Shown in pieces: positions 13,301 through 32,594 of a stretch of 64,000 bases of DNA. Within the stretch, counting starts at the first letter, position 1. Every line of letters begins with the position of its first letter. Location of the stretch: positions 48,776 to 112,775 of the forward strand of contig NOWV01000218.1 in NCBI GenBank assembly GCA_003344405.1. Reading direction: 5' to 3'. The DNA comes from Trichoplax sp. H2. Lineage: Eukaryota > Placozoa > Uniplacotomia > Trichoplacea. The position numbers and the translations under genes are program-made. Below the pieces are notes generated by a model. The model was not told the DNA's origin and did no database searches. It saw only the letters and a program-made list of their open reading frames with translations.

Positions 13301-14468
13301 GAAGCGATACAGTTACAAGAATCGTCGTTAAGTTCATGATCGACAATGAGGGCAAGTAGGGTAACAGCATGATTGAAATGGGGATCGATAGACGAAAGGA
13401 TATTGTACGTAGTACAGTCTATACTTTGAAATGGCTTCGTTGATTGCTGTTCTTCAACGATAGGAGGAAAACAACTGAGAAAATAGACGACAGTATCCTT
13501 TGTAAGAGCTAGGCGTACAAGGTAGGGCAACAGTATCATGAACTTTTCAAGGACGATGGCAATTTCAAAGCGGTCAAGACAGGGTCGAAAAGGGATCGAA
13601 CGGCGACAGGATATTGTCATTTTCGATTGCCTCCTTGATAGCCGTGATTATTCAAGAACATGAGGAAAGCGGGTCGAACGATTGATCCGATTGAGAAATA
13701 ATATTGTCGTTTCCTGGAGTTGGTAAACGATGGCAAGTGGAAATCGAGTAAGCTACGATCTCGCCAACACTTGCTAATAAAAATTATTAACATTGCAGTA
13801 GCCATTCCTTTTGATTTGAATGGTTTGAAATAATATTCAATGTCTTCAAGTCATGTCGGCTATCCATTTTAATCGATCGCTTTATTTTAAAATGAAGTTT
13901 GAATCAGCGTAGCTCTCTATGGGTAATCAAGTCTGTCAAAATCGTCGAGGTAGAAAATAGTCGGCGATGGCTTACGATAAAATCATCGAATTTGAACTAG
14001 GCGTTGATCAATTTTTTCTTTTTCTTATCGATTTCAATCAAGATGGAAAGAGATAAATTGGAGCTTAGTCTGTACAGACTGATTGTTTGAAAGTCATGTC
14101 CAAAAAAAAGGAGCAAAAGCAATATTCAAGTAGTGAAGAAACGCGGTCGATAACCGCATCGGACATTGAAATAAGACTGGGCATTAAAATACAAATAGTA
14201 TCCTTCTAGCGATGTGTGTGCGGAGAGGGGGAAAAAAAAAAAAAGTCAAGACTATCTTGGATGGTTGCTTACAGCTTCGATTAAATGGATGAATATGCAA
14301 CTTACCCAGTTCTTCGACTAATTTCAACATGACAGAGCCAATGTCATAATTACCGCCAACTTTAATCTTTTTGTCGATACTTAAAGTGGTAATATAAATG
14401 GTCAAATTAAAGAATTGAACTTGCGAACTCTCTTCCATGATGATTGAATGGATTTTGCTGTCGTCCAA
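7301..14468 (-). CDS. FERMT: Kindlin (fermitin family), integrin co-activator
   Basis: Kindlins bind integrin beta tails with talin and activate integrins at adhesions. Fifteen exons were traced: 14468-14306, 11307-10891, 10134-9975, 9852-9750, 9668-9561, 9458-9366, 9261-9226, 9123-9077, 8999-8947, 8847-8773, 8701-8598, 8451-8302, 8085-8020, 7887-7735, 7615-7301. All junctions are GT-AG with matching phase and total 680 codons plus stop, the length of human kindlin-2. The F0 domain has [15 protein letters not shown]1 has [18 protein letters not shown] and [16 protein letters not shown], then a low-complexity S/T/K loop. F2 has [26 protein letters not shown] and [14 protein letters not shown] domain begins near [14 protein letters not shown] and includes [12 protein letters not shown] and [12 protein letters not shown]3 has [17 protein letters not shown] and [15 protein letters not shown]. 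Introns 1 (about 3 kb) and 2 contain degenerate repeats. Which vertebrate paralogue it resembles most cannot be judged; it is probably the single pre-duplication gene. Confidence 0.96.
10300..10870. repeat. Degenerate minisatellite in kindlin intron 2
   Basis: The word 'atcttaacg' with flanking A/G-rich 'gaagaa..ctcttcttt' sequence recurs at about 10316, 10485, 10552 and 10628, with further diverged copies to about 10860. Unit spacing is irregular (about 70-170 bp). The 68-codon ORF across it is a repeat translation. Confidence 0.65.
12110..12640. repeat. Diverged three-copy repeat in kindlin intron 1
   Basis: Three related blocks of about 150-210 bp, beginning near 12112, 12252 and 12465. 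Each holds a form of 'acaccatggatcaatcagta', a 'gatggcgatgtttcaa'-like phrase and 'gcaaggataaaa'. Divergence is high, so boundaries are approximate. Confidence 0.5.
13360..13720. repeat. Diverged direct repeat in kindlin intron 1
   Basis: The phrase 'gggatcgatagacgaaagga' + 'tattgt' near 13381 recurs as 'gggatcgaacggcgacagga' + 'tattgt' near 13591 and in weaker form near 13672. The two minus-strand ORFs here (13285-13620 and 13617-13805) run through the repeat and resemble no family. Confidence 0.5.
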
Positions 14469-15735
14469 CGGAGATGAATTATGGAATCAACTGTAGTCAA
14501 TTTGTCAAGATGGAGTAGACTACAATGGTTTTCTCCTTCAAAGCAAGTAGAGGATGAGTGTGGATTAGCGTTTCTTTTTTTTTCTCCCTTTCGCTGTTGT
14601 TACGATCTGTCGTGACGGCAGAAAGGAAGACGCAATCGAGAGAGTAGAGAGTAAACTGTCAAGGCTTTCAATCAATCTTTCCAATGACTTTATAGAAAGG
14701 CAGGGAATAGAAGGAGGTGGATAAGTGCACCATAAATTGAGTCAGTGATTAATTTTTCAACGGTAGTAATAGCAATCGTCTACCTCGTCACCACCACACG
14801 TTGACTTCTATGTCGTCCTAGTTAGCGTCCTTTTAAGATATTGAAAATGATTTCGACGATAATCGATCGTCCAAGAAAGGCCCCAAGCAAGATCCAACGA
14901 TGATCGTCCAATCTCCACACCAGCAGCAACTGCAATGCAATCGCTTACCTTGCTCTCGTCCAAGCAAAAGCAATATGCAACAGAGACGTTACTCGTTGCT
15001 GCGATCAATCTGAACGAGTGTCTCACTGGATGGCAATGCTTTCCTAGTCAACAAGAGGAAGTAAATTGTCCTCTACACCTGTTCCATCCAAGCAAGAAGA
15101 GTACAAGATGCTTTCAAAGCCTGCAATCCAATTCTTTCCCGCAGCTTCCACTAATAAAAGTGTCCAATTGCAGAAAAGGCCTGTGGGTGTTACTAAACAA
15201 CTTTCTGGCCTAGTTAGTCAATTGATCATGCGTCGCTGAGCTTGACCTTTGTCCAAATAAACATGGCTTCCACCATGGCGAGCAAGGCAATTGAATTTTT
15301 CCCTCTTTCACCGTGATAGCGGTAGTGTAGGGTAAGATTGCAATTTGTCACTAATGGTTGATGGATGTTGGCTCTTGTGGTCGATAATGGCTTGATTTAG
15401 CGCTGCTAGAACAACTTATGGCCGGAATTTGTCGTCGTGCAAGTCCATGGGCTAACGTGATAGAACGGCTAGACTGCATTCAATGTTGGAGAAGGGGAGG
15501 GAGCTGAGTTTATAGGTACTGCCCTACCTCAGTCTGGAGTTAGCGCTAGTCAAAGAAAGACAACGAAATAGCCGCCTATTCGATAGTATGGTGTCAAGTG
15601 CTATTTTGTGTACCTAAGTAGCAGGAATTCTACGCGCAACATGGCCATTTAAAATGGTGAAAATGGCAAGATTGGACTAGTTCAAGGACATTACAATGGA
15701 AGAAATTGGAAGATGATCGGTTGCAATAGCTCCTG
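14469..15735. promoter_or_regulatory. Probable 5' region of kindlin
   Basis: Lies immediately upstream of the kindlin start (14468, minus strand). It is somewhat richer in G+C than flanking DNA, with scattered short ORFs on both strands (14808-15213) that share no recognisable family. Promoter role is inferred from position; no TATA or initiator can be assigned. Confidence 0.3.
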
Positions 15736-15739
15736 TATC

Positions 15740-17625
15740 GACTGTTCATAGAGTGCAGCTTAGATAAGAATAAAGGATCAAGATGGTTGGATAGGTTTGC
15801 ATGGGGTTAATAGCTGGCTTACAACCAAGTATTCATCATCGAATCTGTTTTCGATGCGACTTCTCGATACGCTGCTCTATGCTTATGCTTGCTAAAGCAC
15901 AAAACACGGTAGGGTAGTGAGAAGACTGCAATTAGACTAGTTATAGAGTGCAGCTTTGACAAGGATAAACAGCGAAAATAGTTGGATATGTTTGCATGAG
16001 GTAATAGGAGACTTACCCAACCAAGTATTCATGATAGAGTATATCGAAGCTGTCTTCGATGCTACTTCTCGATACGCTGCTCTGTGCTTATGCCTGCTAA
16101 AGCGCAAAACACGGTAGGGTAGTGAAAAGACTTCAATTAGACTAGTTATAGAGTGCAGCTTTGACAAGGATAAACAGCGATAATAGTTGGATATGTCTAC
16201 ATGGGGTTAATAGCTGGCTTACAACCAAGTATTCATCATCGAATCTGTCTTCAATGCTACTTCTCGATACGCCGCTCTGTGCTTATGCCTGCTAAAGCGC
16301 AAAACACGGTAGGGTAGTGAGAAGACTGCAATTAGACTAGTTATAGAGTGCAGCTTTGACAAGGATAAACAGCGAAAATAGTTGGATATGTTTGCATGAG
16401 ATTAATAGGTGGCTTACAACCAAGTATTCATCATCGAATCTGTCTTCAATGCTACTTCTCCATAGGCTGCTCTATGCTTATACCTGCTAAAGCGCAAAAC
16501 ACGGTAGGGTAGTGAAAAGACTGCAATTAGACTAGTTATAGAGTGCAGCTTTGACAAGGATAAACAGCGAAAATAGTTGGATATCTTTGCATGAGGTAAT
16601 AGGTGACTTACCCAACCAACCATGATCCAATCTCGTCAATGCTGGTATGGAAATGGTAGACACGATAGCGCAAAACACGGTGGGGGCAATGACAAGACTG
16701 CAACTAGATTTACTCATGGAAAGCAGTGTTAACAGTATGCTGCTCAGTGCTCATACCTGCTATAGAGTACAACACGGTGGGGGCAGTGAGAAGACTGCAA
16801 CTAGACTACTCATCGAGTACAGCTTCGACAAGAATAAATAGCAAAAGTAGTTGAATATAGATGCTCATGGAGTGCAGTTTTAACAGTATGCTGCTCATAC
16901 CCGCTATAGCGCACAACATGGTGGGGACTGTGAGAAGACTGCAACTAGACTACTCATCGAGTACAGCTTTGACAAGAATAAATAGCAAAAGTAATTGAAT
17001 ATAGATGCAGGAGGTAATAGGTGACTTACCCAACCAGGATCCAATCTCGTCGATGCTGCTTCGGTATGCTGCCATAGAAAGGGCAGACTATATAGCACGA
17101 ATTGAGGTAAAAATGACTTACGTAAAGCACCAACGAAATGAGCGTATATCACTTTAATTACAATCTTAGGATATACAGCTTTGACAAGAATAAATAGCAA
17201 AAATAGTTGAATATAGATACAGGAGGTAATAGGTGACTTACCCAACCAGGATCCAATCTCGTCGATGCTGCTTCGGTATGCTGCCATAGAAAGGGCAGAC
17301 TATATAGCACGAATTGAGGTAAAAATGACTTACGTAAAGCACCAACGAAATGAGCGTATATCACTTTCATTACAATCTTAGGATATACAGCTTTGACAAG
17401 AATAAATAGCAAAAATAGTTGAATATAGATACTGGAGGTAATAAGTGACTTGCCCAACTATGATCCAATCTCGTCGATGCTGCCATAGAAACGGCAGACT
17501 CGATAGCGCGAATTGAGATAAAAATGTCTTACGTAAAACACCAACGAAATGAGCGTAGATCACTTTAATTACAATCTTAGGATATACCATTCTTAACAAG
17601 ATTAGGCTACCGAATATTGTTCAAT
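15740..17625. repeat. Tandem array with 195-212-bp units carrying splice-site-like motifs
   Basis: Left part: 'aaaacacggtaggg' recurs at 15901, 16106, 16301, 16496 and, as 'aaaacacggtgggg', at 16672, a period of about 176-205 bp. Right part: 'gatccaatctcgtcgatgct' recurs near 17040, 17250 and 17460, period about 211 bp. Every unit includes 'agctttgacaagaataaa'-type sequence. On the minus strand almost every unit contains GTAAGT or GTAAGC after a GGTTG or TTTAC context. The several 60-127-codon minus-strand ORFs here are read-through of the repeats. It sits upstream of kindlin on the same strand. Confidence 0.92.
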
Positions 17626-17779
17626 TTGTAATCCGCCAATAAAGTAGTCGGTTTCACAATACGCGTACTCCTATACCAAGATACAAAGTAGGATGAACTG
17701 TAATCAAACTAAATTGGTTACTTTTAAAGCTACAATACTTACCATATTGCAATATATGATCTTGAAGGAGGATTTTCAA

Positions 17780-19945
17780 AATGAAATCAAAGTTGATATC
17801 TCTTATTTACTGTATACGGACAGTATCCTCCTATACGGTAGATAGGTATGCTTCTAGTGATCTGAGTTTTGTCTTTAAATCAGAATTTATATCCGTATCA
17901 TCCTATGCGGTGGATAAGGATGATTGCAGTAGCAAGGCTTTACGTCTTTAAGTTAACGTTTATATCTCTTATTTATTGTATGCAGGCAGTATCTTCCGAT
18001 ATAGTCGATAAGCATGCTTTTAGTGATCAGAGTTTTGTCTTTAAAATCAGAATTTATATCCGTATATCATGTGCAGTCGATAAAGATGCTTCCAGTCATT
18101 GAACTTTTTGTCTTTAATCCAAGTTTATGTCTCTTATTTACTGTATACAGGCAGTATCCTCCTTTGCAGTAGATAAGCATGCTTCCTGTAATACGACTTT
18201 TTGTATTTAAATCGAAATTTATATATCGTCTTTACCGTATACAGATAGTATCCTCCTCTGTAGTAGATAAACATGCTTTCAGTAATATGACTGTTGTGGT
18301 TAAAATTGAAATTTCCATCTCTAGCTAGACATTTAATATCCTATGCAGTGGAGAAGCATGCTTTCAAAGATATAGCTTTTATCTTTAATATTGAATATCG
18401 TCTGCCTCCATTTATTTATACAGTATTATCATATACATCAGACAAGAATATTTCCAGTAATAATCGTATCAATTTTTCTTTCAATTGAAATTTCTATCTC
18501 TTATTTATTTATTGTAATACCGACTGTTGTGGTTAAAATTGAAATTTCCATCTCTAGCTAGACATTTAATATCCTATGCAGTAGAGAAGCATGCTTTCAA
18601 AGATATAGCTTTTATCTTTAATATTGAATATCGTCTGCCTCCATTTATTTATACAGTATTATTATATACATCAGACAAGAATATTTCCAGTAATAATCGT
18701 ATCAATTTTTCTTTCAATTGAAATNNNNNNNNNNNNNNNNNNNNAATCAGAATTTATATCCGTATCATCCTATGCGGTAGATAAGGATGATTGCAGTAGC
18801 AAGACTTTATGTCTTTAAGTTAACGTTTATATCTCTTATTTATTGTATGCAGACAGTATCTTCCTATATAGTCGATAAGCATGCTTTTAGTGATCAGAGT
18901 TTTGTCTTTAAAATCAGAATTTATACCCGTATCATCCTGTGCGGTGGATAAGGATGATTGCAGTAGCAAGACTTTATGTCTTTAAGTTAACGTTTATATC
19001 TCTTATTTACTGTATGCAGACAGTATCTTCCTATATAGTCGATAAGCATGCTTTTAGTGATCAGAGTTTTATCTTTAAAATCAGAATATATATCCGTATA
19101 TCATGTGCGGTGGATAAGGATGATTGCAGTAATAGGACTTTAAGTCAAAGTTTATATCTCTTATTTACTGTACTGTATACAGACAGTATCCTCCTCTGCA
19201 GTAGATAAGCATGCTTCTAGTGATATGACTTTTGTCTTTAAAATCAGAATTTATATCCGTATATCATGTGCAGTGGATAAGGACGCTTCCAGTAATTGAA
19301 CTTTTTGTCTTTAATCCAAGTTTATATCTCTTATTTACTGTTATACAGGCAGTATCCTCCTTTGCAGTGGATAAGCATGCTTCCTGTAATACGACTTTTT
19401 GTATTTGAATCGAAATTTATATATCGCCTTTACCGTATACAGATAGTATCCTCCTATGTAGTAGATAAATATGCTTTCAGTAATATGACTGTTGTGGTTA
19501 AAATTGAAATTTGTATCTCTAGCTAGACATTTAATATCCTATGCAGTGGAGAAGCATGCTTTCAAAGATATAGCTTTTTATCTTTAATATTGAATATCGT
19601 CTGCCTCCATTTATTTATACAGTATTATTATATACATCAGACAAGAATATTTCCAGTAATAATCGTATCAATTTTTCTTTCAATTAAAATTTCTATCTCT
19701 TATTTATTTATTGTAATACCGACTGTTGTGGTTAAAATTGAAATTTCCATCTCTAGCTAGACATTTAATATCCTATGCAGTGGAGAAGCATGCTTTCAAA
19801 GATATAGCTTTTATCTTTAATATTGAATATCGTCTGCCTCCATTTATTTATACAGTATTATCATATACATCAGACAAGAATATTTCCAGTAATAATCGTA
19901 TCAATTTTTCACTTTCAATTGAAATTTCTATCTCTTATTTACTGT
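17780..19945. repeat. Satellite-like array, roughly 80-90-bp unit in a higher-order pattern
   Basis: Basic unit: 'tatctcttatttactgtat', a 'cagtatcctcct' phrase, a 'gtagataagcatgctt' phrase and 'tttgtctttaaa'. Units alternate in type. Blocks of about 233 bp beginning 'gactgttgtggttaaaatt' occur at 18289, 18522, 19487 and 19721, so a larger segment of about 1.2 kb was itself duplicated. Copies of the 233-bp block differ by only a few bases. The seven or so plus-strand ORFs in the array are repeat translations. An assembly gap lies inside. Confidence 0.93.
18725..18744. other. Assembly gap (20 N)
   Basis: Twenty consecutive Ns inside the tandem array. The round number suggests a placeholder, so the real array length here is unknown. 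Confidence 0.99.
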
Positions 19946-20275
19946 GTAAACTGTTATTATATGTGCAGGAAAGCACGTGCCATGTTCTGCCTAGCACAAG
20001 CCTACGAAACCACTAAAGTAAACGACTGATAGTAATACTGTTTCAGATGCATCATCGGTCAAGGACTACATACAATCATGTATAAGAACAACTTTATTGT
20101 ACTAGATAAGCATCAAAATGCTATCCAACTCATTGCTGTATACAGAATACATGTCTGATGTGTGCTATCTCTAAATATATATTCATCTCTCATCTCCATC
20201 CTGTAATACCATATTGGACTACTACAGTGATGCATTTTAATATGCCAGTAGCACGATATACCCCGGGTATTCACT

Positions 20276-20512
20276 ATGTCTAAATATGCATATCTAGATA
20301 TATCTCCAACGAATTATACCCTGACTACACAACTGCATGTTCATGACATCGATGATGATTTAATAGCGTTATTCACGACGCATACCCATAAAATATGGAA
20401 TTTATTGATAACGTATTATTTTAATAATATTGACTGTTGTATTTACACGCAGCATTGTGGCTCATTGGTGGTTATTACTAAGTTTAAGAGATCGCTATAT
20501 GGTTTGTCGTAA
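20276..20512 (+). CDS. Unrecognised 78-codon ORF next to the array
   Basis: ATG at 20276 to TAA at 20510-20512. The predicted peptide is not low-complexity and contains LHVHDIDDDLIALF, but I recognise no family. It lies just right of the satellite array and 28 bp before a strong hairpin. A chance ORF is the more likely explanation; it is listed because of the neighbouring hairpin. Confidence 0.15.
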   Translation: MSKYAYLDISPTNYTLTTQLHVHDIDDDLIALFTTHTHKIWNLLITYYFNNIDCCIYTQHCGSLVVITKFKRSLYGLS

Positions 20513-20540
20513 TGACTACATTCTATTCTTAAGCCAGATT

Positions 20541-20591
20541 ATAGACTACTAGAAGAAAGGCAAACGCCGAGATTTTCTTCTAGTAGTCTAT
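20541..20591. other. Perfect 18-bp inverted repeat with 15-nt loop
   Basis: Left arm 20541-20558 (atagactactagaagaaa) and right arm 20574-20591 (tttcttctagtagtctat) are exact reverse complements. The loop contains a further small GGC/GCC pairing around AAAC. The stem is strong for this A+T-rich DNA. It could form a transcript hairpin or a cruciform, or be a relic of a small inverted-repeat element. Confidence 0.9.
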
Positions 20592-20799
20592 GGCCAAAGC
20601 ATGCCTAAGTTACTGTGTTCTTGTCCGACGCATTAGTGTCAATTGATTGCTTGCAACAGTGGCCATTAACGTTGATACTAACGGCAAAGTACTACCGTAG
20701 TACAGTATAGTATCAATGTTAATCTGTTCTTTCAGCATTTAGAATACACATCCTGTGTTCTTGTCCATGTTGTAGCCTGTTCTTAGACTGGAGATTTGG

Positions 20800-29252
<8,453 letters not shown>

Positions 29253-32200
29253 TTTTAAATTTCATTGGAAAGATTAAACTGTGGATCATTATGTGTGACA
29301 TTTTTTGCCCAAGGCTAAGATATATCACTATCACAAGTTATTTTTTACGTTAACTTGAGTCATAGAATAACACCCACCATTATTCTTGTATTGTAAAATA
29401 CAATATTAAAATTATTTTAATCTATTGACAAAGCGTAAGCACTCTAATGTGTTTAAGATTACGAAGATATAATATTTCGTTTGTTACGGCAACTAATTAG
29501 TGGTAATTCTTTGTTTATACGGTATTTTGTAACAAGTATAGTACAAATTTAATAGGGATTAAAATTAATAGATTGGATATGAATTATAAGTGATTTTTTT
29601 ATAGAAGTATTCATTTCTATAAAGTGTTTCATTAATGTTTTGGAAAGTACATTTAATTACATTATAGCATAGAAAGTACAGTGCAATATTAACGCTTAGA
29701 CACTATTGGATAAACATCTTAACAATTAATATAAGACAAGTCTGTATGGTACTGTAAAATATCGTAATTGAACATAATCTAAAACATAAAGGAACTTTGT
29801 CTTAGTCATAATAGGATATTACGGATTTTCTTTGTTTAAGAATAAAGCTGTTATTGACTCCTATCGAAACAGAATTAAGAAGCTGAAAGCACTACTAATA
29901 ATTAATTTATAGTTAAGGGTGCGTATGAAAAGTGGTGTCATTGACAGTATGCGAAATAGATAAGCTACACATTAGTAATAAATAGAGTGATGGTTGGTTG
30001 CGGACAGATTGCGAGTTAAGAGGAAATTCTAAGAAGTCCCTGGTAGTGATGCATTCATATTCCTGTGGGTCATACTGTACTGTACTCTGCACAGTGTAAT
30101 ACTGCATATTGCATATATATAGACAGTTAAGTACAAAGACTGCTAATGTGTGAGAGGAGTTTATTAACACAGAGACTAAGACGAGTAGCAATCAGACAGT
30201 TGCAGTATGAGAATTGCGGAGCAGAGAAACGGGAGTAAAGAAGTAGAGGGAAACACACACTCACAGATGGATAGAGAGATGAAGAATATTGTTCCTACTG
30301 TATTCAGAACATATATACTATAATATCTGAGTATACAGTACTGTAGGTTTCAGTGTATCTAAATAAGTTAGATGCACAGTATGAGAATAGCGTGATAACA
30401 GTAATAAATATGCCAAATTGATCTCATATGGGGGATCATGATCAAGGTAGTAGTAACTCTTTAACAGAATAACCATTGCTAATTGTACCGTAGTAGAAGA
30501 GACCATGAAGACCAGTTACTGTACTGTACAGTGTACAGTACAATGTTGCACACTATAGTACTGTACTGTACAGTACTGTACTGTAAATAACCATAGTAAC
30601 GTACCATAATTGATGCAATCCATATGATCATATATAATGGTGCAGTCGTCCAATCGTCGAGTTGGCTTCCAAACGTTCCTAGTCGGCGAAGGTAGATTTT
30701 CTGTGATCGTAAGTGAGGAGATCGCTGACGCTGGAAAGCATTAATGTGGCATTATTGTGCCCAATTTTTGGAAAATTTTCTCTTCAGCACATGAGTGTTG
30801 AAGTGACAATAAGTTAATTAAAGAACAACGCTTCTTTAAAAATGTCATCTCTAATGTACAGTATTATGTCTGTATATCGCATACAGGACATGGTGATTTA
30901 TGATTATTTGATTCGGGTATTAGCAGCATTCACATTATAAATTACCGAAATATGTAAAGTAGGTACAGTATCGCGTAAGTCGAACTCATGATGTCTGATC
31001 TCTTCCTCAGTGATACGTACGATCAACGATATTACACCGTCAAAGAGTATTTCAATTCTTTTTAACATTTTTTTCTCATGCAATCACTGAAATATAATAA
31101 TATACATTGCTGAGCGTACTCTCTACATTGTACCATTATACTGTACTCATACACTGTTGTACGCAGTACAGTACAAGGAATTGTCGAGGATACAGTATGA
31201 CTCCAGTGTGAGGTATTACAAGAGAGAAACAGTATACTTTCTACAAAATTATTTTCTATTTTATTAATCAAATATTGGTAATATCGACTTTATGACGCAC
31301 TATAAAAGAATAGAGCGCGGCATCGTGCTTAATCTTTAATGGTACAAATATAATTATCAACATAAATACCGTCAAAGTTACAGCATTAGGTTAAACGAAA
31401 TAATATGCTCAACATACAAAATCATAGCAAAGATTTTAATGCATTACATACATATCTTATCAAATTCACAGCTGAAAAAAGTACTATGTTACTGTGATGA
31501 TTACGGTTATTATATATAATAATTATCAGCAACCTAATTGACTAATTACAAGGTGTTTTCCGGGGGTTAAGAGTACCGCAGTAAATGATTACGATTATAT
31601 TAACAAAAATAATACAAAAGTATAGCTTGAACAGGATAATTCAATGTAAGAAATTCTTATACTGTTGAAGTCATGGCGGCACATGCCATAGGAAAGTGCA
31701 ATATATATCACATCTAAATGAAAAATATTTTATAAAGCATAATACATATATCGTTATACACTACAGCCTATGACAATTAATTTCTAAATTACAATGTTAC
31801 CCCAAATTATACTCGTAAGTCATTATTGCACCTTAATTTCTTGTCTTTTTTTACCACATAAGCAAATGACAAAGCCTTTTATAATATCGGTGTTGTCGCA
31901 ATATATTAAGAGTGAAATTCAGGATTAAAGCTGAAAATAAAATAAGTCAATAATACTACAAATACTTTAGCAAGGTTTTAAGGTAATTACAACATAGAAG
32001 AAAATGATTACATCAAAATTTTTACAAATCCATATTACATTCTAGAAAGTTAATGTTAATTTTATCATAGTTGCCGTATAGTTAACTCATGTATAGTGTA
32101 GTTATAATCGTAAATATCAATAATTTCTTAAATATTGACATACTTTCGTGCTACATTATTTATTAACAAATGCATGAATGAGAAATACACAATCATTAAT

Positions 32201-32594
32201 TATTAGTTCTTTTCATCGCTGGAAGTACCGAATATTAACAGTAAATAATTATACACAGTTAATATTTTTATTCTAATAAGATACTCTTATGTTAATATAA
32301 GCTATAAAATATAGTAACTTATATATATCTGGTAGAAGATCGTCAAAAAATCAATCAACCATATTTATAAAAAAATTTGTTGTAATAGAAATGACGATGA
32401 AATTATTTCTCAGTGAAATTGTATACATTATATTATCTATTATAGTAAAAATCGAATTGATATATTTCGCTAAATAAAGGCATCCAGAGACTACGGATTT
32501 GATCGTATTGTTAAAATACTCATATAATGTAAAATAATGATCACAACTTTCTTTAATATCAGCAACTATATTCTTTATAAACAAATGAAATCAA
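29253..32594. other. Spacer between the 3' ends of SEC23 and CCDC88
   Basis: About 3.3 kb between convergent genes. The 3' UTRs of both should lie here. It contains a dense cluster of CTGTAC/TACAGT words at about 30520-30600 and another at about 31120-31200. Short minus-strand ORFs at 29913-30191, 30318-30506, 31062-31271 and 32351-32584 have no recognisable content. Confidence 0.5.
30515..30590. repeat. Cluster of overlapping ACTGTAC / GTACAGT palindromes
   Basis: Near-continuous run of 'actgtac', 'tgtacagt' and 'gtacagtac' words, able to pair with itself over much of its length. Similar smaller clusters occur elsewhere in the window. Confidence 0.8.

Noticed and set aside
13285-13805. Two minus-strand ORFs of 111 and 62 codons in kindlin intron 1
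   Set aside because: They cross a degenerate direct repeat, show no family, and are not needed for a phase-consistent kindlin.
16414-17599. Overlapping minus-strand ORFs of 62-127 codons
   Set aside because: They repeat the same peptide phrases because they run through tandem units whose period is not a multiple of three; no family is recognisable.
17780-19945. CRISPR-like array
   Set aside because: The repeated unit is 80-90 bp with gradual divergence along its whole length, no short constant repeat separated by unique spacers, and the genome is eukaryotic.
17869-20029. Plus-strand ORFs of 64-96 codons in the satellite
   Set aside because: Pure repeat translation, one even spans the N gap; no independent coding evidence.
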